Notes: a model not told the origin generated them from the sequence alone. A stretch of DNA of 64,000 bases from Patiria miniata (GCF_015706575.1 NW_024037063.1:9114927-9178926); one strand, 5' to 3'; positions 10,818 through 24,370 are shown, numbered from the stretch's first letter. Program-made: numbers and translations.

Positions 10818-11172
10818 CTTACGTGCTCAAAATGCGGCTGAGCAAACACGCTAATTTGGCTACTCACTAATGCTACGCGCAAATCTTTGAGAGGGAAGGC
10901 TCGCAATTATATCATCATATTTCAACCACCCTAATATGGGCCAAAAATCCTCAACACGCACAATTTTAACCTCAAAGCAAAAAAAAAAAAAAAAAACCAC
11001 AGGGGGGGGGGAATTTTTTAGGATCTACTTGAGATTGACCACGCTCAATAACCCCTGAGTATCTACGTCCTATTATCTCATTATCCTAAAAATCACTTAC
11101 TCCAACGGTAACTGTCCTAACGTGCACCAACAAAGTCAAAACTTCACTGTGATAAATGTTCTACAATTGGTT

Positions 11173-11190
11173 TTCCCGGACAAGCCCCCA
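11173..11190 (-). promoter_or_regulatory. tRNA-Pro-type primer binding site
   Basis: On the - strand this reads TGGGGGCTTGTCCGGGAA, matching the familiar tRNA-Pro primer-binding site at 16 of 18 positions (TGGGGGCTCGTCCGGGAT). It lies two bases beyond the proposed LTR edge, as expected for priming of minus-strand DNA, and upstream of the gag reading frame. Confidence 0.75.
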
Positions 11191-11192
11191 TT

Positions 11193-12101
11193 TGTCACAC
11201 CATGGGTCTGTTTTTTTCCCCAAGGCGGACATCACAGTGGGTAGTTCTGACTGGGAGTGATACAACGATAGAACAAATTACTCTGTTATGACACCAAGAG
11301 TTTGTTGTGAAAATGTAAATAATTTAATTAAATTCCAAATGCCTACTTACAAAAATTCTGGATTCGTTTTAATTCCTAAATATTACTATACTTTAAACCC
11401 ACCACCATTTAATTATGTACAATAAGTTTCACGCTCTGTCTGAGGGGATCCATGGCACAATGTTGGAACTAATGCCCTGACTCAGTTAGCTGTACACGGT
11501 CGGACGGTATTTGCAGCCAACTGTCTCGACTGGGAGTCACACTTGTGGTCCTCAAACCGCAGGTTGTCGTTGCAGTTGTATCCTGGTTCCAGAGTACTCG
11601 ATGGCTGTCCTGGCCACTCAGACAGGGGGTTTTCCACACAGGAGCGTGTCCACGCAGGATAGTATCCACACAGGATGGGATCCACGCAGGACGATGTCCA
11701 AACAGGACGTGGTTCACCAAGGACGGGGTCCACACAGGACGGGGTCCACACAGGACGTCTCTCGGAGAATATGTGTGATGCAGTTCCATACAGGAAATTT
11801 CCCCAGACAATTAGTTGCCTCATTTGGTGCCACACAGGCTCCAACTCAGGGCCGTGTCCTCTCAGACATGCTGGCCCCTACGAAGGAACCCTTTTGTTCT
11901 AAAACAAAGAAATATTCCTCTAAGTACACATTTAATATAGAACTCATTTTGATAATAAGCTAATTCTCTATCATAATTTCACCATAGTGGAAATAAAAAG
12001 AATATTCTGAACTCTACATGGTATTTCTAGCCAAATAATCACATGCAGGTAAGTCATCTTTAAATTTCCCTCCAAAATTTCAGCTTAGTAATGGTGACAC
12101 A
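11193..12101 (-). mobile_element. 5' LTR of the Gypsy-type element
   Basis: On the - strand the segment begins TGTGTCACCATT and ends ATGGTGTGACA next to the primer site, giving TG...CA ends with a short inverted repeat. Length is about 909 bp. It contains a minisatellite (about 11640-11765) and AT-rich parts. The outer edge at 12101 is inferred from the inverted ends only. No second LTR or target duplication is present because the 3' half of the element is lost. Host genome sequence resumes beyond 12102. Confidence 0.6.
11640..11765. repeat. Minisatellite of about 18 bp inside the LTR
   Basis: About seven diverged units based on CACACAGGACGGGGTC repeat across this stretch. Because it lies in the proposed LTR it may add enhancer-like repeats or may simply be slippage-expanded. 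Confidence 0.8.
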
Positions 12102-13495
12102 CTGGGTACAAAAACACTTGATATTCTTACTTTAATTAATTATAATAATGAAAAGAATAAGGTTTTTAACTTACAGTTTCCAACTGGTAAGTACACACTA
12201 CGATGGTGCTGATGAGAAACACCCAAGGCATAACCTGTAACTATGCTGAGCAATCTCAGCTCGAATGTACATGTGTTTCCACATTCAAAGCTAGGGTGTG
12301 TCTGCCCTGCAGTTCATGCCTATACACCCATACTTCACTTACACACACTAAATCATTCAACCACCTTCTGGACTTTTCCATGTTAAAAAAACGGGGAAAG
12401 TAAAATTTAATTGCAAAGGAAAACTGCATTTGCAGAAATAAAAACACTTCATGACAGAGATTCCACCGAGGAAGAAAGTATAAGTGAGGAATGCCAGACA
12501 CAAAAGGGCGCCATCTAGCGGCACATCAAACAGAGTTTTTTATTTTTATTTTAAGACCATGCGTCCGAATTTTACACAATCGCCTTATATATTCTTTGAA
12601 TAACCCACAGATAACTCCGAAGGTTTCAAAATCATGACGACATCAGACCGGAAGTTACTGTTGGAAGATTTGAAAACGATAATATTTTTTTATTCAGTTC
12701 TTTCATTTCATTCCTGTTTTATGACTATTTTCGTAGCTCAAATAATGCTATTCGTTATAATGTTAACCTTGGGATCCCTAATGTTGTGACGTTATCACAC
12801 CTGAAGTTAGTCCTAAAAAAGTAGTTCTGCTTCCGGTTTCCCTACCTACCCTATTCTGACAGCACTTACCCTATTTTTTTATGGGAAAATGAGGGAAAAA
12901 ATACCCAAAACCATACATTTCATCAAGTTTTACCCTCGACTACACGTAGACGCCTCCATATGACTGTACACAAAACAATTGGCCAGCCAAAAAAAATTAC
13001 CTACCTACCATCCTATTTCAGAATGCAATGTATTTGGAAGCAGAACCTTTCGGCCTAAGGTGTTATTAATACATACACTTATATTTTCCATATTTTCATA
13101 CGTTATTTTAACTTCATAATAACATGTATCTTCTCGGAACTATGTCAGTTTTCACTTCCCCTATTTTGACTGATGACGTCATCAAACCAGAAATGACGTG
13201 TACGTGTACATAATACACATTTAGGAAGTCAATTCTGGTTCCACTACAACGTAGCTATGGTGGGTGGGTTAACTTGTCAACACATAAACCGCCTGCAGAC
13301 CAATTAGCATATTTTCTGTGTTTTTTTCCGCACGTTATCAGTCAGCACATGTTTAGTTCTTTTCTATGTTTTCACTCTTCTGCTAATGATGGTAAAGAAT
13401 ATATTATGCGTTGTCAGCCGTTTTTGTAATGATCAAAGTAGGTAGATATCAAGCTTTTGTTTTGTTTTGTTTCGAAATCAATGCCTTATTGATCA
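12102..13495. other. No recognised feature
   Basis: AT-rich, with stops in all frames. Only short fragments of open frame occur and none resembles a known protein. The phrase GTCATCAAACCGGAAGT recurs in variants (about 12640, 13160, 15010), suggesting an old dispersed repeat. Confidence 0.3.
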
Positions 13496-13499
13496 TAGT

Positions 13500-13965
13500 A
13501 TTAGTTTTGTTCTTCAAGAAGTTCCAATAGAATTTGCACGTTCTCCTCATCCATTTTATTTCGTGTCGGATGGTGCAGATGGTATAATCCTTGACCGAAC
13601 CAGCCATCTGTTCTTTTTGTGCCGTTTGTATGCCAGAATAGGTTGAGTCTCAAAGAGTGCATTTGATCATTTTTGCTGATCCAGTGCCAGTGTTTCAGAA
13701 GGGCCTGCTTGAGTGCTCGATGTTTTATTTGTGGGTAGTAGGGTATTACAAAGACTAGCGGGATCTTTTTATCAGTTTTACTTCGCTGAGAGTTCTTTTT
13801 GAGGAAGAAGGGCTAAATCTTCTTTCTTGTATCCACGTTTTTCGAGTTTATCTCTAAAGAATTTAACCTTAGCCTTGCAACCACTAATAATCGGCCGTCC
13901 CACAAACCGTGCTCCTTAGGAGTTTCTTTGTGAACTTTTGGTAAGAGGCATGGAGGTTTGATGTC
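13500..13965 (-). pseudogene. Penelope-like reverse transcriptase fragment
   Basis: In shifting - strand frames this reads PKVHKETPKE...FVGRPIISGC, resembling the LPKxHK and GRPIIS block of Penelope-like elements. It is followed almost at once by sequence resembling the region after the palm (FFRDKLEKRGYKKEDL, KIPLVFVIPYYPQIKHRAL, LKHWHWIS). The catalytic palm between them appears deleted. Several frameshifts and a stop are present. Identity rests on motif style alone, so confidence is moderate. Confidence 0.45.
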
Positions 13966-14447
13966 GCGGTTGCCGTGATTTCAGAAAATCATTTTTTTGG
14001 CAGAAACAGCCTTTGTTTTCGTTAATTTTTTATTTTATTTTTTTGGTGGCTGTTTCGGCAATTGCCGGAACAACTTTTGTTTTCCCACAGCATGTGTACA
14101 CGTTTTCATCGTGGAAGACACTTTTGGCACTAAAATCAATCCGATTGCCTTTATACTTGGCATACACTTAGACCAGCACCTGCAAATGTGTGCCGAACGT
14201 TGACGTCATCATGACGTCATCACGATTCACGTGATGCAATATAGTTTACAATATAGGTGCATATTTTGAAGGCCTGTATCTCCAGAACTACATGCCACGC
14301 TTTATTTAAGGTGAATTCTCAAAGTCGTATATCTACAGATCTACAAGCACCATTGGCTTACAACTTTGCAAATAAGGAAATAGTCCGGCACAACTTAAAC
14401 GTGATGACGTCATCAAGTGATTTTATTTCAATTATTTTTTTATTGTT

Positions 14448-14850
14448 ATGAGTTTTAAACGAAAAATAGAATTAGCTGTTGCAAACTCCTTACCAACCAA
14501 ACGGACCTATGATATAATTTGCCTTCTCCTTTTCACCACAGATAAGCCCCCCTCCCTCCAGTCTGCCTCATTCACCATTTCTCTCCCTCTCCCCATCACT
14601 GACTTTGTCCTTTGTGTTCCCCACCTCTTGTGGTCAACCATCCCCTTCCCCCAATCCCCCTCCCTTTTGTTACCCTCCTTTCTGTTCAGCCGCCTGCTTT
14701 CTCTGTGTATTTTCCTCTGCATCATCTATTTCCACTTGACTGCTTTTGTTACATCAGTAATGTATACATGTACCTGTTTATGTTTATGTCATTTAGCCTT
14801 CAAGAAAGACTCTGCTAGGGTCGAAACGTCAGGCCACAAACTATTTTTTT
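14448..14850 (+). mobile_element. Penelope-like terminal region with hammerhead-like motif
   Basis: A strongly CT-rich tract (14530-14720) is followed by TTCAAGAAAGACTCTGCTAG and GTCGAAACGTC (to about 14833). Penelope-like elements and relatives often end in CT-rich sequence plus a hammerhead ribozyme containing CTGANGA and GAAAC cores. The GAAAC core is intact, but the CTGANGA core is degenerate here. The open frame across the tract is low in complexity and probably not a gene. Orientation is opposite to the RT fragment at 13500, so they may be separate insertions. Confidence 0.35.
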
Positions 14851-17800
14851 GAGTTTTAAATGGAAAAAAAAACCAATCCTCTACAGCCACAAATCAGAAA
14901 AAAAAACAAATTATTTCTGACCGAAAACAGAATCTTACTGAAAAATAATAGTAAATAAAGGAAAAACAAATTTGTTAGACTTAATGTTGATCTTTGCTCC
15001 CAGATATGTGAAGTCATCAAACCGGAAGTTTGGTGTTATTAATACATTTGATACTTATCATATTTACCCGGTTTTTTTTTTTACTTAATGGTGAACAGGT
15101 ATTCTAGAGTTCCGAACTAAATCAGTATTCCTTCTCAGTTTTGACTAATGAAATCTTTAACCGGAAATAACTTGTACGTTTACCTAAGATGTACGTATAC
15201 TGAAATTGATCATACCCCAACAGATGATTTTTTTTTTTCAAAACAAAACAAATGGATGTACTGGAAAAGCTTACTTTTGTGATTTTTTTCCTGTTCTGAC
15301 AAAAAATATTCACAATTAACTTGAACTGGGCAGTGTGTAATGAAATAACTGTCTGTATGACCACTCAGCAATTGTGTCCAAACAAACGCGAACTTCTAGT
15401 AGGCCGTCAGCTGAAAATCCTAGGAGGCCTAGAAAATGACTTTCGACTAAGATTTTTTAGGCAACTTGCAAACAGCCGATTTAAGATAATTCAAGAGTAC
15501 TGAATCCGATTCTGGACCTACCTCGGCGCCATACTTGCACGTTTTGGCTTGAGACGCACATAAAGATGTAATACATTAATTTGCTGATATACTACTGTTA
15601 CAATCAAGAGATTTACATACGTAGCAACCTCACCCTCACCCCCATTCATCGAAACCCTGCTCCAACAATCTGTGTGTATATTTATTGCTCAAAAGATAAG
15701 ACACACTTGTAGTTTCATTATAAGCTCCTTTAATGGACCAATTTTTAATGACAAGATGACCCACAATGGCTCAGAGTAACTCCTGTTACTTACTAGATTC
15801 AATAGTTTGTTCAAGACAGTTAACAAAATGCAGTAAGCTGACAGAATCAGAGTAATTATTGCTGCCTGTGAAAATATTTTGGTCACCTGAATGGCTAAAG
15901 TACCATCGCACGCTTTGTACATAATGATTCTACGTGGTTTAAAATGCATGATGGTTCTCCTAAGTCTAGTGAGCCATTGCAGTACGTGTCCCTTAACTTG
16001 CTCCATGCCAGGATTGAAGTATCAGTCAACTGTACCCTGATTGTCATCCGAATGCCTTACACGATGAGATATATATATATTGTTTAATCCAGTGACATGT
16101 GGTTTTCTGAGTAACCAGGACTCAACAATGGTCTGGCGAAGACTTTTTAACATTTGGACATAGTCAGGCGGGAGTCCAAATGATAAAAAAAGCGATTTGT
16201 AAAGGAGCAGGCCCAATAGTACTCGGATTGTACTGTTGTTAAAGCTGAAATGTGGTAGTCTACATAACTTACAAAGCTTATTGTGGACATTCCAAAGACA
16301 GAGTATTTAATAGTATAATAGTAGGTGAAAAACACCCAACCATGCCGACCTACCGCCATGATGTTTAGTCCACAGCATTTCTGATCGCTGATGCCATGAT
16401 ACAACTGCATGTACTCCAGCCTCTACTGACATGACTGAGGAATTTCTTGTCAAAATCGGTTCATTTTCAACAGCTTGGGCTATCTCCTTATCACTATTCT
16501 TAAGTTCCTTCCACTTCTGTCAATAACTTGCAAATTTGCTCAATCTGGTTATCGCATATAACGTTGTCAATCATGTTGTTTTAAAGTCAACAACACGACA
16601 CACGCAGCCACAGCGTCATGGGCGCTGACATGTTTACAACCTTGTGTGCAGAAAAAAATCCCTTCGTGCGGCGTATTCACAGCGCCGCAATGACCCTGAG
16701 CACGAGCTTGAGGCTGTTGTTTATCTCATACGCTGACGGGGCTCACTAGCGGGAATATTCAGGGCCAAATTTCAGAGAATGCTACTTTTGAGTTGGGGAA
16801 AATCTAGGGAGTGTTCTGCATGGTCAAAGCTATATACAACCTAAAAACTAGGTTGCTTAAACATTTCAAGTCGAACTTAAACGATACAGCCTTCAGCTGA
16901 CGGCCTATAGTTGTATTATTACTTTTTTGATATTCATATTTACAATTTATGTTTTTAAAGAGGTTGTGGAATGCTGAGAATCGTTTTGTTTATTTTTATC
17001 GTTATTTTTATATTGTAGAGTAGACCCATATATAGCATAATAACAAACTCCTATTCTTTTCTAATGTGCGTTTATATGTTTATACAACTGAAATTCATCG
17101 AGTAATTTGTTGGTCGGCGAGCGCATAATTGAAATCAACAGTCATCGGGCTCTTCGTAAAATCAGAAAAAGCGTGACGTATAAACAGGACTCGTTTATAC
17201 AATGACTGTTTACTGCTGCCCAACCCGCCCCGTCAACACGCGTGACTCGCAGTCAAGCAGTGAAAAATCAACATTTTGTAAAAGACTCGCGGAGATTGAT
17301 ATTCCTTCTCATTGCTTAATTTTTGGATGAGTGTATTGAACAAGGACACGGTGACCTCTGAGCTGTTCTTCCGTATAAATTTGAGCCCAAACTGCCCGAA
17401 AAAGAGATCAGCGAAAACACGGATACTGCAACTGGCCAGCTGAAAACGCCAGGCAACACGGCTCTGATGAGTGGTAGATCTGCGACGTTTGCGTGAACAA
17501 AAAACAGCTGCGTTTTATCCAAGGACTCAAAGTATTATGTTCATGATAACATTTTTAGATGAGCATCAACAGTCCTACCGCAAATTTCTTCGTGATTTAC
17601 AGACAATCTCAAACGTTATTCTGGTGAATATTCAGTCCAAAGAGACGACAAATCGTCAGGTTGTTTTCGAATTATACGCGTACGGCACGCATAACGCATC
17701 ACGGCAGTGGATGTGGTCGACCGTGTCCAGAACTAATGTTGTGCGGACCCCGGTCAAGCTCCTCGCGTTGCCTGGTGCTTTTTATGTATACGTTCGCCAC

Positions 17801-18482
17801 AAAACAATAGTCCTCTTCTCTTTTCTTTCCTTGTGCATTTTAACCCTTGTTTTAACATCCTGAAACGATAATTACCAATTTACTTGAATTTTGAAATTGT
17901 TAACTTTATTGTTTACCAAAAAAAGCCGTAAAACAACGCCAGGAGACCATGGGACTTCCGCTTCACCTCGGCCTGTAAGTGTAAGTGTAAACGTGGCTAC
18001 ACAAAAAAGCACAATTCATAAATCATAGTCATATTGTTGATGTACCCTAACGTGGCGCGGCCCCTAACGTGGCGCACTTTGATTTTTCGCCTGTAGCGCC
18101 TAGCTACACTCCCGTTCGTAAATCGCGAGTTTATTTACCCGCTACAAAGATAAAAGAAAAAAAATATTTTGGCGTGATTTTCCGATTTTATTTTCAAGTG
18201 CAAAGTGAACCCTTTGAAAATGCCCCGAAAAATAAGAAAATAATTTTGTGACAACATCTGGCTGGGTATGTAGGTAGAGATAATAATGATTTATTCTCAG
18301 ACTACGCACAAAACCACGCATTGAAACAATGACTTGACTTTTTGGCATAGTTTTTGAGCCGCTATTTTATTTCTTCATGGTCAATATTTAACTTGATTAA
18401 ATGGCAGTGAATACCTTGATAAACTATACTGGAACAATTAAAATTATCTTTCGATTTACTTAAAGTTATTTGCGTAAACATT
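14851..18482. other. No convincing gene
   Basis: Mostly AT-rich non-coding DNA. Open frames of 60-130 codons (for example + 17471-17863 and - 15689-16410) show no recognised motif and no splice context. The - strand frames at 15689-16410 could be linked into one long frame by two frameshifts (WLLRKPHVTGLNNIYISHRV; LQWLTRLRRTIMHFKPRRI), possibly an unknown decayed element. Near 18048-18080 the word CCTAACGTGGCGC occurs twice; it recurs inverted near 24225. Confidence 0.3.
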
Positions 18483-20890
18483 TCGGCACGCTTGCCATAA
18501 AACGGGGCACGCTTGCCCCTCATTGCCATGCTTGGCATCACTGGGCCCAAAACCTTGGCACGCTTGCCAACCATTCACTAGCCCCACCAGAACAAGTGGG
18601 TGCTAGCCAAAGTTTTTTCTAGTTTTGTCACGTGACTTGAATATATGCAAAAATTACTTAATAAATTGGAAAAGCACCCCGATTTGGTCCACCGCTCGTA
18701 GCTACGGTTGGCATGCCCCATCAGTACAAATGGGTGCTTGGCGTACTTTTTTACAAAGAGTAAAACACAACCTGTTAAATGTTTAACGTCCAAATTCCAA
18801 GTCTTACTTCAGAACTAAATACCCTAGTTGTTTATTTAGTTTGAATTGAGGCACTGCCCGTCGCTCCCAGGACCTTACTGCCAAACGCGCAACGCGCGCC
18901 CCAATGGGACGACTGAGGCAGCACACATAGAGCCCAACCCCGACGAGTGAATTAAACACAAACAGTGGAGTGTGTAGCAACGGAATGAAATTACCTGAAA
19001 TCGTAGTTGTAATGAGTTGTCATTATTACCACAAGATAAAAACAGACCACCCAGTGCTTGGAAATGACTTTGTAGCATGCAAAGTATTAGCATGCAGATA
19101 AAACTTTCAGGAAAAAGAACCCTGGCCAGTTATTGTAAATAGTGCAATCTCCAACTGCTTGTTTTGTAGAATGAGCGCAACTTGCGAATATCCTTGGCAT
19201 ACTTGCCACAAACACTTTGAGATGCTTGCTCAAACCCTTACTTGTAAACATGGTTGTTTAATAAAATATGCAGCAATACATTTTGAAGAATAATGGATAC
19301 CATTGTTGCAATGTTTAAGTGCAAACCCTGACCATTGGTTTTAAAGAATCAGTTTTCATTGGAAATGTCCTTGGCACAACTGCCCCAGAAACTTGGGCAT
19401 GCTTGGGCAAACAATCAACAGAACACATTGATACGTAAGAATAACTGTCACCAATGCAAGCATCGCAGCCTCTGGCCATTGGTTTCAAAGCGTCAGTTCA
19501 AATGTGAAACATTCTATTGCATGCTTACCCCAAAACTTTGGCATTCTTGCCCAATCAACCCACTGCAACCGTTGTAAAATGCAAAGTAAACATATAGATA
19601 ACACATTGAGAAATAATGTACACCTTCACTGCATAATGGCAATAAGTTCAAACTGCAACCACTGTACTCGAAGACTGAACGAAAATTTTAAATGTCCTTG
19701 GCACGCTTGCCCCATCAACTTGGGCATGCTGGCCCAAACTATTCATTACTTGGAAATTATCAAATGCAAAGTAAACCTACAGAAAATAAATTGAGGAATG
19801 ATGGACGCCATCACTGCATAACCCTTGCTTGTACATACGGTTGTAAAATATAACATGCAGATATGCATATCAAAGAATAATGGATAACATTATTGCAATA
19901 ATTAAGAGCAAACTCTTGACCATTGGTTTTAAAGAATCAGTTGAAATGGGAAGTATCCTTTACACACCCGCCCCAGAAACTTGGGCATGCTTGCCCAAAC
20001 GATCAATAGAATGCAACTATACGTAAGAATAACTGATACTTTTATGGCAATAATTGCAAACTCAGACCACTGGACTTCAAGATTGAGTTCAAATTGTAAT
20101 TCCTTGGTACACTTGCCCCAAAACTTGGGCATGCCTTCCCCAACAACCCACTGGTTGGAAACATATAAAGTTACAAAATGCAATCAGCCCACGTCTTGGA
20201 AATATGTGTAGTTATAAAATGCAAAATAAACATACAGATATGGCAACAAGTTCAAACTGCGACCGCTGGACACAAAGATTGAATTCAAATTGTAAATATC
20301 CTTGTCACGCTTGCCCCAACAATTTGGGTTTATTTGCCCAAATAGAGTAATAATGTAAACCACCATTGCATAATACAGCAAGTTCAAACTACCACCACTA
20401 GACTCAAAGATTGTATTCAAATTGTACATATCCTTGGCATGCTTGCCCCAAAATACTGGACATGTTTGCCCAAACAATCCATTGCCTGGAAACAATGTAG
20501 AATGCTAAATATATTCGCAGACAATATAATTGAGGAAAGATCAATGACTTTTTTTTTTCTTTTCTTTTTTTAGATATATATTGCAACATGTGTTACTCTG
20601 ACCATTTGTTTCAAAGAATGAGTTCAATTATGAACATCCATGACACGTTTTGTCACCACTACTTGGGCATGTTTGCCCGAACAAAACCCATGAAACACGG
20701 TTGTAAGAATGTTAATTTAGCACGCAGAGGATAAAGTGAGGAAGATGAACATCACTATTACAACAAATTCATACGCTAGTCTTACCATTCAAAGAATGAG
20801 CTAATAACTGCAGAAATCATTAGCATGCTTGCCAGAAAATCATGGGTACGCTTACACAAACAATCCATCACTTGGAAACACGGAGGTAAG
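18483..20890. repeat. Field of diverged repeats with TTGGCAnnnTTGCC motifs
   Basis: At least ten irregularly spaced units (about 130-250 bp apart) share a core close to TCCTTGGCACGCTTGCCCCA followed by ACTTGGGCATGCTTGCCCAA and then CAATC. Cores lie near 18485, 19190, 19365, 19515, 19700, 19955, 20105, 20300, 20435, 20640 and 20825. Each core is itself partly palindromic (TTGGCA...TTGCC, TTGGGCATGCTTGCCCAA). It looks like a decayed tandem array rather than a gene. Confidence 0.75.
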
Positions 20891-23800
20891 ATGCAAGGTA
20901 AACTTGCAGATAATGCACGCGATAAAACATTTAGGGTAGCAATCATTAGTCAACTTGCTCAGAACATGGCTAAACATATGCCCTCAAATATGGCATGAAG
21001 GGCTAGCATGATGTTATCAAGATTGAAGTAAAACTATATCTCCAAATCAAGGTTGCGCTCCTGATCTAGCTTGCAATTAAGTGCAGAACCATTCAGGTCA
21101 ATATGTTCATCATACAAATCCCATAAATCGCTGTATAAATTCAGAAGCTTGCAATCCTAATGCCCCAACAATAAAACTGGCAAATATTGGCCCACAAAGT
21201 GTTTGAAGTCCAAAATAAGCAAATGGGGGCAAATACATAATTAAAATGTTGTATGTATACATGTCAAAAGTATCAGCTTCCAATTGTGATTACCTTTAAT
21301 TCATCAGGCTCACCTTTAAATCATGACATTGAGCTGCCATTGGTCCTAAGAAAGGCGAAAACCCAATAAAAAACCCATCTTTGTGGGAAAAATTGGGGAA
21401 AATTCCTTTCCGGCCCCTGAATCGGCGACCAAGTTTCTTTTTGGACTCTAGGAGCAAATCTGTAAGTATTAATATGAAGAGTTTGAGATACACGTAGATG
21501 GGCAGCATCCCCTTTCTTACTTCCATGGCATCAAATCTTATAAATTCAAAGTATTAATACACCTTGAAAAAAAGCTATGCACCACCGCAATGCACAACTT
21601 TGAATCAATATGCTGGGTACTCTCCTGGTTACCTTTGGAAACCTGTACCATACAAAAGCAGCCATGTCTAATTTACCCCCACCTACACCAACATTCTCAG
21701 GGGTGGATTCAAACTTGAAAATGTGTTATGGTGCATATACCTTGGAGATTATACATACATGTGCCAGAATGTGTCCAGCCAAAATTATCCATTCCTTGTC
21801 GATATTTACAATGCTGACCAAAATTCAAACCATACATGATGTTAGATCTGATCTGGGTCAATCAGCCGCTGTATTTGCTACACTGTAACACGCGTGGTTA
21901 AAATGTTAGAAACATTCCTAAATCACATCAGTGACACAATACACGTGTCTTAAAGACCACCAAGAATATTACTTTCCATGCTTATTCTGAATGTGTCAGG
22001 AAACATCTATTGCATCCTGTGCCGATTAAATTCAAATAGATGTCTGTAGAAATTAACAGACCATGTTCGCAAAGTAGAAGTATGCGACTCCTTCTGTGTT
22101 AAGGCAGTTTCCTGATGAGTGCATTTAATTCGGCAACAGTTGATATTCTGCACGTTACCAAGTTGCTGAGCGATCATCAGTAACCCACCGACCTTGCTAC
22201 AGGCTTCCGAACTTGGAAGACAACCCGCAGATCGAGTATTCAATGGTAAAAGTTCCTGTCCCCAACCAATTTGCAGCGTCTGCTGTGCCGTGGCATCCTG
22301 TAAAAAACAATACCCAAAGCAGCAGCTATCCATTTCATATATTTTTTTTTTTTTAAACATGCGTTTATTTATTGAGGCCCTATTTATAATTTGTAAATTT
22401 ATTTGATTATATTGGGATTTTACAATTGCACCCATGAAGGGAGAAGAATGGTCAGGTTATAGGCCCTAGGCCTACTTATTTGTGTAGAAACAGATGAAGA
22501 AAGAATCAGCTATAGGCCTAGGCCTACTCAGATTTAATAAAATTCCAGCACTCGCCCGGAAAATTACTTGCTTGGTTCCAATAGTTTACTATAGAAAAAT
22601 GGAACAAACCCACTGCAGGCAAAAGATTAGGAGGCTCCATCAAAATGTATCTGAGTATCTCCCCCATATTCGGAATATTCCGAATGATTGAATTTTAACC
22701 AGATCTGCCAAAATTCGTCAACACTGATATAAAGTGACACTGAAGTCAAACATCATCTTTTCGGACATTTATTTCAATTGTCATTCAACTTCACAACAAT
22801 TATAGTCGGTCCATCTTAATTGTACCATTCAATTATCTTGGCCCTACTCAAAGATCAATCCAGCACGATCGATTCATTCTCTCCTAGTCCTACGGTATGG
22901 TTGGCAGTGAGGCCGAGCCTCTTTGAATCACGGGTGCGGAGCCCAAAAAACTTCACACTAAACTACACAGCAACACTGACAAAAATTGGCCCGAAACAAG
23001 GGCTATAATTGGAAAATTTTCACCTCGAATTCCATCCATAATAGCATGTTTGCGCATGATGTCCAATACTGTATAAACGCAGGAAACAATTCCGGGACCT
23101 GGACGTCATGAACAGCGTTCAGGCCTGCATTATAGACGAGGTTTCGCACTGCACTCCCGCGTTTCCGCAGCCAAGCATGCCGTGAACATGAACCTCAGCC
23201 GGTACCGGGTGGACTGAAATCTAGGCAGGGGATTCACCGACCGCACTCCGCCGGTCATAACGTCTCGTACTTCAGTGTTCGTAGACTAACAGCAGAACAT
23301 AATTCAAGCACACAAGCTTCACTGATGGACTAATCACGATCTCCAAAACCTCACCAAGAGGTTGAACAAATAACTGAAAGTTCAAGTCAGCTGAAGAAAC
23401 GCACATGAAGTAAATTAAGTACGATCTGTCTGACGATTTAGCAGACTGCAGTCACCAGGTGTAGGGCCCACTCTGTTCAGCGTACGGCATCACGCCCACG
23501 GCTGGAAGATCACTGCAGCCAGTTGTATAACAAAAATCATATACCATTCACCAAACGATGTTCAATTATGAACGAAACACCAATGGAAATATAAGCGAAA
23601 AACGAAATATTCCCGGAGCAATTTATTTTTGATGTAGCGGTCTCAAAAAGCTACGCCGAACTGGCCTTTCTTGCCCCAAATGCACTTAGCGCGTCAATGC
23701 GCGCACATGAACTTGATACATTTGTACCAACTTAGCAAAAAGCATCCATCCTTATGCCAAGAACATCGTTTTGGGCTTCATGCCATCAAGGGGCGGCAAA

Positions 23801-24370
23801 CTGCAATTAGGCCAATCGATATGTTTACTTTTCCTACACCACAGCAACCATCAGCTGATAAAAGAAAGTGTAGGACTCAACTGTGCGTTTGTGGAGAATA
23901 ATGTATTTTATCTTTCAGTGATAAAATGAATTATCAGAATTTATCAAGTTTACAGAAATTCTTAAATGTTAATTTGGAATTTCCGAGATTTATTTAAAAA
24001 GTGCGCCACGTTTAATAGGGAACACTCCGCCAAATTGTGCCCAATTTCCGGACGCCACCGTTTTTTAATTTCGGCTTAAATTTTATGAAACCGAAATTGT
24101 TCACCGAGGTTAAACAGCAAGCATTAATAAGGTAAAAGTACCAGTATTTCACTGCATGGATTTGAGGTTTGTCAACAAAGAGGTTTGGCAACACTACACG
24201 AGGAAATTTGGGTAAGCTTCGAAGTGCGCCACGTTAGGGAACACGACTATACTCCGTTCATAAAACAAAAATCTCTGGACTAACAACATGTTCGGGATCC
24301 CGGTTGAAAACAAAATTCACTGGTCCCGAAATTTAATGAGCACTATCATTATTTTCAGTACCTAATTAAG
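20891..24370. other. No convincing gene
   Basis: Non-coding, with short open frames only. Visible words are AGGCCTAGGCCTAC near 22465 and 22515, and the pair AGTGCGCCACGTTTAATAGG (24000) and AGTGCGCCACGTTAGGG (24223), which share a motif with 18050 in inverted form. An extensive - strand frame at 22007-22435 has no recognised motif and is not called as a gene. Confidence 0.3.

Noticed and set aside
11469..11963. Overlapping open frames on both strands near the minisatellite
   Set aside because: They follow the repeat in the LTR and have no motif; shadows of the 18-bp unit, a multiple of three.
14448..14852. 134-codon open frame on + strand
   Set aside because: Dominated by CT-rich low-complexity sequence, and it runs into a ribozyme-like non-coding motif; more likely a transposon untranslated region.
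17471..17863. 130-codon open frame on + strand
   Set aside because: No recognisable motif, no splice context and ordinary intron-like surroundings; not supported as a gene.
18483..20890. CRISPR-like array
   Set aside because: Units are long, diverged and irregularly spaced in a eukaryotic context; not direct repeats with unique spacers.
22007..22435. 142-codon open frame on - strand
   Set aside because: Low-information composition and no domain or splice evidence.
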